Part shown: piece after piece, positions 1-7,220 of the stretch
Layout: the number at the start of each line of letters is the position of its first letter
Numbering within the stretch: the first letter of the stretch is position 1
From: Streptomyces physcomitrii
GTDB lineage: Bacteria; Actinomycetota; Actinomycetes; Streptomycetales; Streptomycetaceae
Assembly (NCBI RefSeq): GCF_012273655.1
Contig: NZ_JAAWWP010000016.1
Location: 124,001-188,000 of the forward strand
DNA: 64,000 bases
Direction: 5' to 3'
Notes under the pieces: generated by a model
What the model saw: only the letters and a program-made list of their open reading frames with translations
The model's database searches: none
What the model was told of the DNA's origin: nothing
Made by a program: the position numbers and the translations under genes

Positions 1-875
1 TTGCCGTCGGAGAGCGCGGCGCCGGCGAGGTCGGCGCCGTTGAGCGCGGAGCGGCGGATGCGCACGCCGGTGAGGTCGGCTCGGCGCAGTACGGCCCCTT
101 CCACGGCGACGTCGCAGAGGTCCGCTCCCACGGCGGCCAGGCCCGCGGCGGACCAGCCCCGTCCGCGGACCGTGTCCACCCGCAGACCGGGCAGGCTCGC
201 CTCGGCCAGCACCAACTCGTCGGCGCAGGTGAGGCGTTGCAGCACCAGCCCGTGCCCGGTCGCCGCCCGCAGCGAGGTGCCGCGCAGGCTCGACTTCGTC
301 ACCGTCGTCTGGTCCAGACGGGCCCGGTCCAGACCGGCGTGATCGAGGAGGCACTCGTTGAGGGTGGCGCCCTGCAGATTGGCTCCGGGCAGGGAGGCCC
401 GGCTCAGATCGCACTGGTAGAAGCCCGCGCCCGCCAGCTGGGAACCGCCCAGCTGGACGTCCCGCATGCTGCACCCGTGGAAGAGGGTGCCGGTGGCGTC
501 CCGCAGCCCCGTGAGGTCGGCCCCGTCGAGTCTGCAGGTCTGCACCGCGAGCGCGTGGACGTAGGCGGCGCGCAGGCTGGCCCCGGCGAGGTCGGTGCGC
601 TCCATGCCCGGGCACACCATGGTGACCTCGCTGAGGTCGGCGCCCTGCAGGACGGTGCCGTGCAGGACCGCCCGGTTGAGCGTGGCGCGCCGCAGATCCG
701 CCCCGCTCAGGTCGAGACCGGCGAGGTCCGCCTCCACGAGGTCCAGTCCGCGTCCGGTGGTGTCGAGGAGGGACTGGGTCGTCTCGGACAGCTTCTTGAG
801 CGCGGCGGAGCGCGCCTTCGGGCTCTCCGCATGGGCTACGGCAAGACAACATTCGGTGTGCGCGGTCACTGCCAC
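1..875 (-). CDS. Pentapeptide-repeat protein (3' end cut by window)
   Basis: About 291 residues are visible and the C-terminus runs off the left edge. After a helical N-terminus of about 42 residues, the protein is a run of A(D/N/S)L-type five-residue repeats (for example ADLAGLDLSGADLRRATL) that should fold into a right-handed quadrilateral beta-helix. The GTG start at 875 follows an AGGAG-like site and overlaps the end of the upstream TIM-barrel gene by 10 bp, so it is the third gene of a coupled operon. Family members have many roles; some (MfpA, Qnr, McbG, AlbG) mimic DNA and shield gyrase. A self-protection role here is inference from context only. Confidence 0.85.
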   Translation of the reverse strand, partial: MAVTAHTECCLAVAHAESPKARSAALKKLSETTQSLLDTTGRGLDLVEADLAGLDLSGADLRRATLNRAVLHGTVLQGADLSEVTMVCPGMERTDLAGASLRAAYVHALAVQTCRLDGADLTGLRDATGTLFHGCSMRDVQLGGSQLAGAGFYQCDLSRASLPGANLQGATLNECLLDHAGLDRARLDQTTVTKSSLRGTSLRAATGHGLVLQRLTCADELVLAEASLPGLRVDTVRGRGWSAAGLAAVGADLCDVAVEGAVLRRADLTGVRIRRSALNGADLAGAALSDG

Positions 876-1765
876 GGTTGACGCCCTCTCCTGTCGAGGT
901 CCTGGTCGTGCGCGGATGCGGTGCCCCTGCCGACGCGGGCGCGGGCGTCGTGATCCCCGAGGAGCTCGCGCAGCCAGGCACCGGTGCGCGCGGCCGTCTC
1001 CTCGTCCCACCTGGGGCCGTGTTCGAGCACCAGGACCGCCGGTGACGCCCGGGCCAGGAGCTCGGGGAGCACCGCCGGCAGGTCGAGGTACCCGTCGCCG
1101 GGCCGCTGGTCGGGAAGAGCCGGCTCGTGCCCGTGGACGGGGTACCGCTCGGCGGTGGTGTTGTACACGTGCATGCTGCGGATCGAGCGCCCGAGGTGCC
1201 GGGCGAACCGCACGGGACCGTAGGGCGGGCCGAGGAGGTGGGCGTGCCCGAGGTCGAGGCAGAACCCCAGCTCCGGGCGGCCGTCGAGGGCGGCGCGGTA
1301 CTGCTCGGGTGTGCGCAGCAGGGGATTCGGGGAGAGGTTCTCGATGAGTACGGGGACCCCGTATGTCCTGGCGAGCCCGGCCAGGCTGTCCAGGAACCCG
1401 TCGCGGGCGGCGGCGAAGCCTTCCGGCCGGAACGGCGGGTAGGGGCTGGGGAAGTGGACGACGACATGGACGGCGTCGATCCGGGCCGCGCAGCGGACCG
1501 TCTCGGTCACGAGGCGGAGCGCCTCCTCGGCGTCGCCGGGCTCCGGACCGGTGGGCGCGAACCTGCGCAGCGGCTGCGGCCCGTCGTAGGGGACCGGGGT
1601 GTGCAGCGCGGGGCGGACACCTGTCCGGCGGCAGAAGTCCGTGATCGCGGGCAGGGCGCCGGACGGGTAGTTGTAGAACTCGACCACGTCCGGCTCGAAG
1701 TGCCTGAGCCGGTCCAGGGCGTCCGGGTCGGCGAGCGCGCTCGTCGAGACACCGAGCAGGGTCAT
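866..1765 (-). CDS. Xylose-isomerase-like TIM-barrel protein (sugar phosphate isomerase/epimerase family)
   Basis: A 299-residue single-domain protein of the AP-endonuclease-2/xylose-isomerase fold. The expected metal-site residues are visible: H104 (VVVHF), E142 (LIENL), D171 and H174 (CLDLGHAHL), H199 (SMHVYN) and E248 (VLEHG). ATG 1765 overlaps the stop of the ligase gene by four bases (ATGA), so translation is coupled; a longer in-frame extension upstream lies inside the ligase gene and is rejected. The family covers isomerases, epimerases, dehydratases and endonucleases, so the substrate cannot be named. Its operon with an adenylating ligase suggests tailoring of a small polar molecule, which is inference. 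Confidence 0.85.
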   Translation of the reverse strand: MTLLGVSTSALADPDALDRLRHFEPDVVEFYNYPSGALPAITDFCRRTGVRPALHTPVPYDGPQPLRRFAPTGPEPGDAEEALRLVTETVRCAARIDAVHVVVHFPSPYPPFRPEGFAAARDGFLDSLAGLARTYGVPVLIENLSPNPLLRTPEQYRAALDGRPELGFCLDLGHAHLLGPPYGPVRFARHLGRSIRSMHVYNTTAERYPVHGHEPALPDQRPGDGYLDLPAVLPELLARASPAVLVLEHGPRWDEETAARTGAWLRELLGDHDARARVGRGTASAHDQDLDRRGRQPWQ

Positions 1766-3339
1766 GGGGCACCACCCGCCAGGCGCAGGGCCAGCTCCCG
1801 CGCGGCGAGGCGGTCCGCCTTGCCGGTCCGGCCCAGCGGGAGTTCGTCGACGGTGTGCACCTGGTCCGGCAGCTTGTACGGCTCCAGGCGCTCGCGGCCC
1901 CACGCCCGCAGCTCCCCGCGGGGCGGCACCGGCCGGGATCCGCGGACGACCAGCAGATGGGTGCGCTCGCCGAGATCCGGATCGGGCACCCCGACGGCGA
2001 GGCACTCGGTGCACGCGGGGTGGCTCGCGTAGCAGTTCTCGATCTCCAAGGGGGAGATCTTGATGCCGCCGCGGGAGATCAACTGCTTGGTGCGTCCGCC
2101 GAGTTCGACCAGTTTGTCACCGGGCCGCAGCCGGGCGAGGTCGCCGGTACGGAGCCAGCCGTCCGTGAAGGCCGCACGGGTCTCCCGCGGGTCTCCCAGA
2201 TAGCCGGTCATCACATACGGCGTACGGATCCACAGGTCCCCGGTCTCCCCGGCGGGACACTCCTCGCCCTGTTCGTCCGCGACACGGAAGGAGACCTGGG
2301 GGCTCGGGGTGCCGATGGTCCCCGCGCCCTCGTCGTACGCCTCCGGGGTGAGGATGAAGTCGGAGGTCGAGGTCTCGCTCAGTCCGTACACGTCCGCGAG
2401 CCCGGTGTGCGGCAGAAGCTCCCTCAACCGCCTGCCGAGTCCGGCCGACAAGGGCTCCCCACCGGCGATGATCAGTCCGGGCGAGACCCGTTCGGCCAGC
2501 AGCTCACGTGGTGCCGCGGAGGCGTCGAGGGCACGGGCGAGCAGGCGGAGCATGCTGGGGACCATCGCGATACGGTCGGTCCGCGAGGAGCCGAGCACCT
2601 CCAGTACCCGCTCCGCGTCGAACCGGGGGAGCAGGCGCAGGGAGCCGCCGTGGGCGAGGGTGAGCAGCGCGGTCCACTGCGCGAAGCTGAAGTTGAGCTG
2701 AAGTACCTGGGTGGTACGCGACCCGGGGGAGAAGGGCAGCACCTCCTGTATCGCGGCGAGTTTGCCGGCGAAGGCCGCGTGGGAGAGCACCACCCCCTTG
2801 GGCTGTCCCGTGGAGCCCGAGGTGAAGACCACGAGGGCCTGGTCGCCGTCGAGTTCCTCCGGCGGGGCGAAGTCCTGAAGCGCCGCGGGGGAGGTGCCGC
2901 CCTGGGAGAGGCGCAGCCATGCCGCGCTCGGGCGGGCGGGGTCCGTACGCGCCGGTTCCGTACGCCCCGGTGCTGGCAAGGGCGTGAACGCGTCCCAGGC
3001 CGGGGGGTGATGCGGCGGTGCTCCCAGCAGCAGCCGGGCGCCGGTGCGCCGAGCGGTGGTGACGACAGCCGCGACCGGTGAATTGCGGTGTACGGGGACG
3101 ACCGCTGCCCGGGCCTTCCAGGCCGCGAAATGGCAGACGAGGTCCTCTGCCCGGTTGCTCACCGCCACGAGGACGGGGCGCCCCGGTTCGTGGCCGGCCG
3201 CTTTCAGCTCCGCATGGAGACGATCGGCGTCCTGCGCCAGTTCGCGAAAGGTGAGCCTGCGGGTGCCGTCGTCCAGAGCTTCCTGGGAACCGAAGCGTGC
3301 GCAGGCGTCGGCAAGCATGTGGTCGAGGCGTACGGGCAT
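1762..3339 (-). CDS. Class I adenylate-forming enzyme (acyl/aryl-CoA or amino acid ligase)
   Basis: 525 residues. The ANL-superfamily signatures appear in order: the P-loop VFTSGSTGQPKG near 171 to 182, YGLSETSTS near 318, GELWIR-like GDLWIR near 367, the hinge region RTGDLARL with D400, GRTKQLISRGGIKISP near 415 to 430, and the C-terminal GRTGKAD catalytic lysine. The enzyme activates a carboxylate as acyl-AMP; transfer to CoA or a carrier protein would follow, but no carrier domain or separate carrier gene is seen. ATG 3339 is preceded by GGAGG at good spacing; an in-frame GTG at 3384 is possible but has a poorer site. It leads the operon ligase, TIM barrel, pentapeptide-repeat protein. Confidence 0.88.
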   Translation of the reverse strand: MPVRLDHMLADACARFGSQEALDDGTRRLTFRELAQDADRLHAELKAAGHEPGRPVLVAVSNRAEDLVCHFAAWKARAAVVPVHRNSPVAAVVTTARRTGARLLLGAPPHHPPAWDAFTPLPAPGRTEPARTDPARPSAAWLRLSQGGTSPAALQDFAPPEELDGDQALVVFTSGSTGQPKGVVLSHAAFAGKLAAIQEVLPFSPGSRTTQVLQLNFSFAQWTALLTLAHGGSLRLLPRFDAERVLEVLGSSRTDRIAMVPSMLRLLARALDASAAPRELLAERVSPGLIIAGGEPLSAGLGRRLRELLPHTGLADVYGLSETSTSDFILTPEAYDEGAGTIGTPSPQVSFRVADEQGEECPAGETGDLWIRTPYVMTGYLGDPRETRAAFTDGWLRTGDLARLRPGDKLVELGGRTKQLISRGGIKISPLEIENCYASHPACTECLAVGVPDPDLGERTHLLVVRGSRPVPPRGELRAWGRERLEPYKLPDQVHTVDELPLGRTGKADRLAARELALRLAGGAP

Positions 3340-4427
3340 GGTCGATCCTCCCTCCGCATGGTGGGGGCCATGGGAGTTCTTCACCGAATTCGAGAGGTTT
3401 CCAGGAGGACTGCTGAAGAGGAGATCGCTGTGAATGTGAATTCCGCAGGGCTGGGCACGGGAAACGAGAGACTTTCAGCAGGATTCTGCGGAGGCGTGGT
3501 GACGCGGTACTCGTCGGCGGGTGCAGAGAAGTGAAATCCGGATGTCGGCTCTCTTGTTATTCCGTCGCACCGGACGACGACGGAAAGCAATCTACCCGGA
3601 CTCTCTGGATTTGATACCACCCGAAACTCCCGGGGAAATCACCGCAAGCGGTTCGGTCGGTTTTGGTGCACTTTGCGGTGGCCGGAAATATGCTTCGGGC
3701 ATCAGGCCGACAAGGTGCGGGGCGACTGTCGTGGCCCTCCTGGCGAATGAAGACGGTGACGCTTCGCGTTCGGACGAACGCGGTCGCGTCGGGTTGGCCC
3801 GAGAGGTGATCTCTACAGGTCGTGCGCTTCTCGGAGCTCTTCCTCGACGAAGAAGGGCCCAGTCGAGATGCTGACTCCCCGTGACCAGGGGGCGGCAAAA
3901 GTTGAAGAAGGCTCAACTGAGGCGGAGGGTGCTCGTGCTCGGCTGTGCTTCCCCGTGTTGCCTGGCGAGGCAGCCAATTCAAGTCGCCGTCGGCAGGTAA
4001 CTGGAAGTAGTCGAGTCCGTTGTTTCTTCTGTGTGACATCACAGTGGGTCACTTTCGGCGGGTTTCCGTGCGGCCACCCCGCGCCGTTCTTGCCGTGGCG
4101 AGCGGTGCCCGCGCTCCCGGGGTGCGACCTCCGTTCCCTCCGGGCCGATCGCGCCGAGTCGGCACTTCAGGCCGCGACGCGCCTTCGGCCCTCCGGATTG
4201 CGGACTGCGCCGCGGGCCGTGCGTGAGGCCACCCGCGGCCGCCCCGGCAATGTCCTCGTACGGCGCCGTGAATTGAACACAAGGGGTGATATCCGGTGGC
4301 GATCAATCGTTCTCCCCGTGCCTTTCCGGCCTCTCCGGCTGCCCGTTTCGGAAGATGCCCTGCCCGTTTGGTGAGAGATTTTCGGGAATACTTGCCGCCG
4401 ACCGCGGCGCGGGTACAGTTTCCTGCC
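3340..4427. other. Gene-poor spacer between divergent units
   Basis: About 1.1 kb of lower-GC DNA separates the leftward ligase operon from the rightward racemase gene. Open frames exist (for example leftward 4042 to 3557), but they use non-Streptomyces third positions, include a TTA codon and match nothing I know. Two small dyads are visible: AGTTGA-N7-TCAACT at 3900 to 3918 and TGTGA-N2-TCACA at 4032 to 4043. I could not find a convincing promoter for the ligase operon. The stretch is either a long regulatory leader or decayed sequence. Confidence 0.5.
4392..4419 (+). promoter_or_regulatory. Putative promoter for a leaderless racemase mRNA
   Basis: TTGCCG (4392 to 4397), a 16-nt spacer, then TACAGT (4414 to 4419). 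Only 8 nt separate the -10 box from ATG 4428, and no Shine-Dalgarno sequence precedes the ATG, so the transcript would start at or next to the start codon. Confidence 0.5.
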
Positions 4428-5189
4428 ATGACCCGCTCGCGATCGGTCGATCCGGATCACTCGAACCACACGGACGAGGCGCGATGTATCGGCCTCATCG
4501 GAGGCATGAGCTGGCCCTCCACGCTGACCTACTACCGCGAGATCAACGAGAGAGTGGGCCGCATTCTGGGCGGCTCGCATTCCGCGCGCCTTGTCATCTG
4601 CTCGGACGACTACGCCGAGATCGAGCGCATGCAGCTGCACGATGAATGGGAGGCCGCGGGAAGCCGCCTGGCCCACTCCGCGCGGAGGCTGGAGGCCGCG
4701 GGCGCCGATCTCGTCGGGATCGCCTGCAACACGATGCACCGTGTCGCGGCCGAAGTACGCGAGGCCACCGGCCTGCCCCTGGTCGACCTCGTCGAGTCCG
4801 CGGCGGATGCCGCGCTCGCCCGCGAGGTCAAGAGCGCCGTGGTGCTCGGCACCCGCTTCACGGCGGCGATGCCCTCCTACGCTCAGGCGCTGCGGAGCCG
4901 CGGCATCATCTCGCAGCCCGTCCCCACCGACGTCCAGGTCGCCCTCGATCGGATGATCTACGACGAACTCTGTCTGGGCAGGGTCACCGAGGAATCGCGC
5001 CGGCTGCTGAAGGAGATCATCTCCTCCGCGGTGGCCGCGGGTGCGGACGGCGTCCTGCTCGCCTGTACCGAACTCGGTCTCCTGGTATCGGAGTCCGACC
5101 TCGACGAGGCGGTCCTCGTCGACACGGCCGAGGTCCACATCGACGCGCTCGTCTCGGCCTCCCTGGGGCGGCGGAGCGTGGCCGGCTGA
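4428..5189 (+). CDS. Aspartate/glutamate-type amino acid racemase
   Basis: 253 residues. Both catalytic cysteines of this cofactor-independent family are present: C100 in GIACNTMH and C213 in LLACTELG, with the N-terminal glycine-rich IGLIGGMSW. Such enzymes interconvert L- and D-aspartate or related acidic substrates by two-base proton transfer. ATG 4428 is chosen because a -10 box lies 8 nt upstream and because the conserved domain begins only 18 residues in; a frame extension upstream to 4296 is unlikely to be translated. Its stop overlaps the next gene by one base (TGATG), so the two form an operon. The exact amino acid is not predictable. Confidence 0.85.
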   Translation: MTRSRSVDPDHSNHTDEARCIGLIGGMSWPSTLTYYREINERVGRILGGSHSARLVICSDDYAEIERMQLHDEWEAAGSRLAHSARRLEAAGADLVGIACNTMHRVAAEVREATGLPLVDLVESAADAALAREVKSAVVLGTRFTAAMPSYAQALRSRGIISQPVPTDVQVALDRMIYDELCLGRVTEESRRLLKEIISSAVAAGADGVLLACTELGLLVSESDLDEAVLVDTAEVHIDALVSASLGRRSVAG

Positions 5190-6367
5190 TGGCGTCGACA
5201 GCGCTGCCGAAGGAGTGTCCCGGCTGCGCGGCGGACCTCCCCGGCGCCGACTCCGCGACACCCTCGCCCACCTGTGAAGGCCTCCTGTGCAGGATCGCCG
5301 AAGCCGCCGAGAAGACCGAGCAGAGGGGACGGCCGAGCGGGGATCTGCTGCGGGACCTGGTCGCGCACGGCTGCCTGCGCCTGACCCTGGCGCGGAAGTA
5401 CGGCGGCACCGAGACCGCTCTCCCGGAACTCCTGCGCACGCTGCGCGAAATCGCCGTCGCCGACGCCTCCGTGGCATGGAACGTCATGGTCTGGGCGCAG
5501 TCGCAGATCACCTTGGCGCGACTTCGGCTCCCCGCCTTCGAGAAGGTGGTGGGATCCGGTCCCGACGTCGTGGTCTCCGCCACCTCCGCGGGCGACGGCA
5601 GCGTCACCGACGCCGGTGACGGCCCGCGCCTGTCCGGTTCCTGGCGGTTCACCAGCGGGGTCCACCATGCCGAGTGGGTGCTCCTGCACTGCCGCGCCGC
5701 CCTGGGCGAGGGCGAGGAGGCGCAGGGCGTACTCGTGCGAAAGCCGATGCTCCGCGTGGACTCCTCCTGGGATGTCCTCGGTCTGCGCGGCACCGGCAGC
5801 GAGACGGTCCATGCCCGGGAAATCCCCGTCGCCGAAGAGGACCTCTACCCCCTCCAGGGACACCTCTCCGCGGCGGCGACCCCCCACAGCCTGCTGCCCG
5901 TGCGACCGGCCTTCGCCCTCCATACGGCGGCGGTGGCCATCGGCACCGCGCAGGCCGCCCTGGCCTGCCTCACCGCGCCCCCGCAGCAGACCGGCAGAGG
6001 ACAGGAGGACGGCCGCGATCTCCTACAAGAGTGGCAACTCGGCGACAGGAGGGCACGCCTGGATGCCGCACTCGCCGGACTGGAACACCAGGGGCGCGGG
6101 GCATGGTCCCTGGTCGCCTCGGGCGGCGCGCTGACCGCCGGTGACGCCACCGCCCTGGCCGCTGCCGCGGTGCACGGCGTGGGGACCGCGGTGGAGATCG
6201 GCCTGTGGTGCTTCCAGAACGCGGGAAGCGCCGCGCTCTTCAACGGCACCCCTGTCCAGCGGCGTCTTCGGGACCTGTTGGCCATCGCCCAGCATGCCAA
6301 CGTCCGCCCCTCGCAACTCGCCGACTTCGGCAGGCAGTTGATGGCACCTCAGAGGGGTGAGGGATGA
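5189..6367 (+). CDS. Acyl-CoA-dehydrogenase-fold flavoenzyme (group D monooxygenase-like)
   Basis: 392 residues. The fold is visible as an N-terminal helical domain with KYGGTE, a middle beta-domain with LSGSWRFTSGVHHAEWVLL and LGLRGTGSETV, and a C-terminal four-helix bundle. This pattern resembles HpaB/HsaA/KijD3-type flavin-dependent hydroxylases or amine oxidisers more than true acyl-CoA dehydrogenases. No flavin reductase partner lies nearby. An odd feature is an N-terminal extension carrying four cysteines (C10, C13, C29, C34) that could bind metal. It is translationally coupled to the racemase, which suggests that an amino-acid-like substrate is oxidised; that is inference. Confidence 0.75.
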   Translation: MASTALPKECPGCAADLPGADSATPSPTCEGLLCRIAEAAEKTEQRGRPSGDLLRDLVAHGCLRLTLARKYGGTETALPELLRTLREIAVADASVAWNVMVWAQSQITLARLRLPAFEKVVGSGPDVVVSATSAGDGSVTDAGDGPRLSGSWRFTSGVHHAEWVLLHCRAALGEGEEAQGVLVRKPMLRVDSSWDVLGLRGTGSETVHAREIPVAEEDLYPLQGHLSAAATPHSLLPVRPAFALHTAAVAIGTAQAALACLTAPPQQTGRGQEDGRDLLQEWQLGDRRARLDAALAGLEHQGRGAWSLVASGGALTAGDATALAAAAVHGVGTAVEIGLWCFQNAGSAALFNGTPVQRRLRDLLAIAQHANVRPSQLADFGRQLMAPQRGEG

Positions 6368-6378
6368 ACACCCCTTCC

Positions 6379-6954
6379 TCACGCGGTCAGCAGACCGAGG
6401 ACCGCGGTCGCCGTGGACCCGACGTCCCCCTCGTTCGTCACCCGCAGGGCCGGGACCCCCCACGAGGCGCTCACTTGGTCCGTGTGCGCGCCCAGCAGTC
6501 GCTGCCGACGCGCGATCAGGTCGACACGCTCCGACCGCGCCTCCGCCGACAGGTCGAGCCAGCGGCGCGTCCGTCCGGACAGGGCGTCCGCGCGGAGCCG
6601 GGCGTCTATCTGCGCGGCCGATGCGGTGAGCAGGACGATTCCTCGCAGCAGGGAGATCCAGGGGCCCCCGCAGTCCACGGGCTCGACTCTTTCGAACGTC
6701 AGCAGATGTGCGTCGAGGAGAAGAGGACCGGGAGTGCCGGTGATGGCCTCGGTGAGCAGTGCGTGACTCGCGGAGATCCGCTGCCGCAAGGGGAGGGAAT
6801 CCAGCGCCGAATAATCCCCGGGTGCCAATCCGAAGTGGTCCATGAGGGCGGTGGAGGCGGAGAAGTACCGGCAGTCGGGCGCGGCTCTCAATACTTCCGC
6901 GACAACCGTCGATTTGCCGACCCCATTGACTCCGGTGACCAGAACGCACGGCAT
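6379..6954 (-). CDS. Small P-loop NTPase, adenylate-kinase-like
   Basis: 191 residues with a Walker A motif GVNGVGKST at 8 to 16, a Walker-B-like LLLDAHLL, and an arginine-rich lid region (RADALSGRTRRW) typical of small nucleoside/nucleotide-type kinases and AAA_33-like proteins. ATG 6954 has a GAGGG site upstream. It converges with the flavoenzyme gene (11-bp gap) and diverges from the 40-residue peptide gene across a palindrome. It may phosphorylate a small molecule of the cluster or act as a resistance kinase; the sequence does not decide. Confidence 0.75.
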   Translation of the reverse strand: MPCVLVTGVNGVGKSTVVAEVLRAAPDCRYFSASTALMDHFGLAPGDYSALDSLPLRQRISASHALLTEAITGTPGPLLLDAHLLTFERVEPVDCGGPWISLLRGIVLLTASAAQIDARLRADALSGRTRRWLDLSAEARSERVDLIARRQRLLGAHTDQVSASWGVPALRVTNEGDVGSTATAVLGLLTA

Positions 6955-6972
6955 GGTGTCCCTCGTCTCGCC

Positions 6973-6987
6973 ATTGACCTCGTCAAT
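6973..6987. promoter_or_regulatory. Operator-like palindrome between divergent genes
   Basis: Perfect hyphenated dyad ATTGAC-CTC-GTCAAT. It covers the -35 element of the rightward peptide promoter and lies 19 bp upstream of the leftward kinase-like gene, so one regulator could control both. No regulator gene is adjacent. Confidence 0.5.
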
Positions 6988-7002
6988 TGGCCTGCCTAGG
7001 CT
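6974..7002 (+). promoter_or_regulatory. Promoter for the 40-residue peptide gene
   Basis: TTGACC (6974 to 6979), a 17-nt spacer, TAGGCT (6997 to 7002). This is very close to the Streptomyces vegetative consensus. The predicted start near 7009 gives a leader of about 39 nt. Confidence 0.6.
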
Positions 7003-7047
7003 GAAGAAGTTCTACCAGCTCCGTAATTCCCCTCGGAAGGAGAACAC

Positions 7048-7170
7048 ATGCGGCACAAGCAGATCATCGTCCTCCCGTCCGCTCCCCGGACCTGTCGTTC
7101 GGGCTTGAAGCTGGGATCCCGCAGGCCCGCCCCGGGTTCCGCTGCCAAGCCGAAGCCTCCGTCCCAGTAG
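7048..7170 (+). CDS. Small basic, proline-rich peptide (40 aa)
   Basis: A tiny gene with a full expression context: consensus-like promoter, a GGAAGGAG ribosome site 5 nt before the ATG, and a GC hairpin 11 nt after the stop. The product opens with MRHKQIIVLPS, has a single Cys at 16 and a tail rich in Pro, Ser, Lys and Arg. It contains nine Lys/Arg, seven prolines and no acidic residue, so it is strongly cationic. I do not recognise a family. Options are a modified-peptide precursor, a cationic toxin or antimicrobial, or a regulatory leader, although no gene follows on this strand. There is no Sec signal. Confidence 0.55.
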   Translation: MRHKQIIVLPSAPRTCRSGLKLGSRRPAPGSAAKPKPPSQ

Positions 7171-7180
7171 GACGGTTGCT

Positions 7181-7210
7181 GCCGCCGCCCGACTCACGTC
7201 AGGCGGCGGT
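7181..7210. terminator. GC hairpin between convergent peptide and HAD genes
   Basis: CCGCCGCC (7182 to 7189) pairs with GGCGGCGG (7202 to 7209) around a 12-nt loop. It lies 11 nt after the peptide stop and 11 nt before the HAD stop, so it can serve both strands. There is no T-run, as is usual in Streptomyces. Confidence 0.5.
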
Positions 7211-7220
7211 CCGCTGCCGT

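Noticed and set aside
237..881. Rightward open frame of 214 codons at the left end
   Set aside because: It is the antisense shadow of the pentapeptide-repeat gene; the leftward strand gives regular A-D-L repeats and the expected codon bias.
3557..4042. Leftward 161-codon frame in the spacer
   Set aside because: Third-position GC is far below the neighbours, a TTA codon occurs early, and no family pattern or ribosome site is visible.
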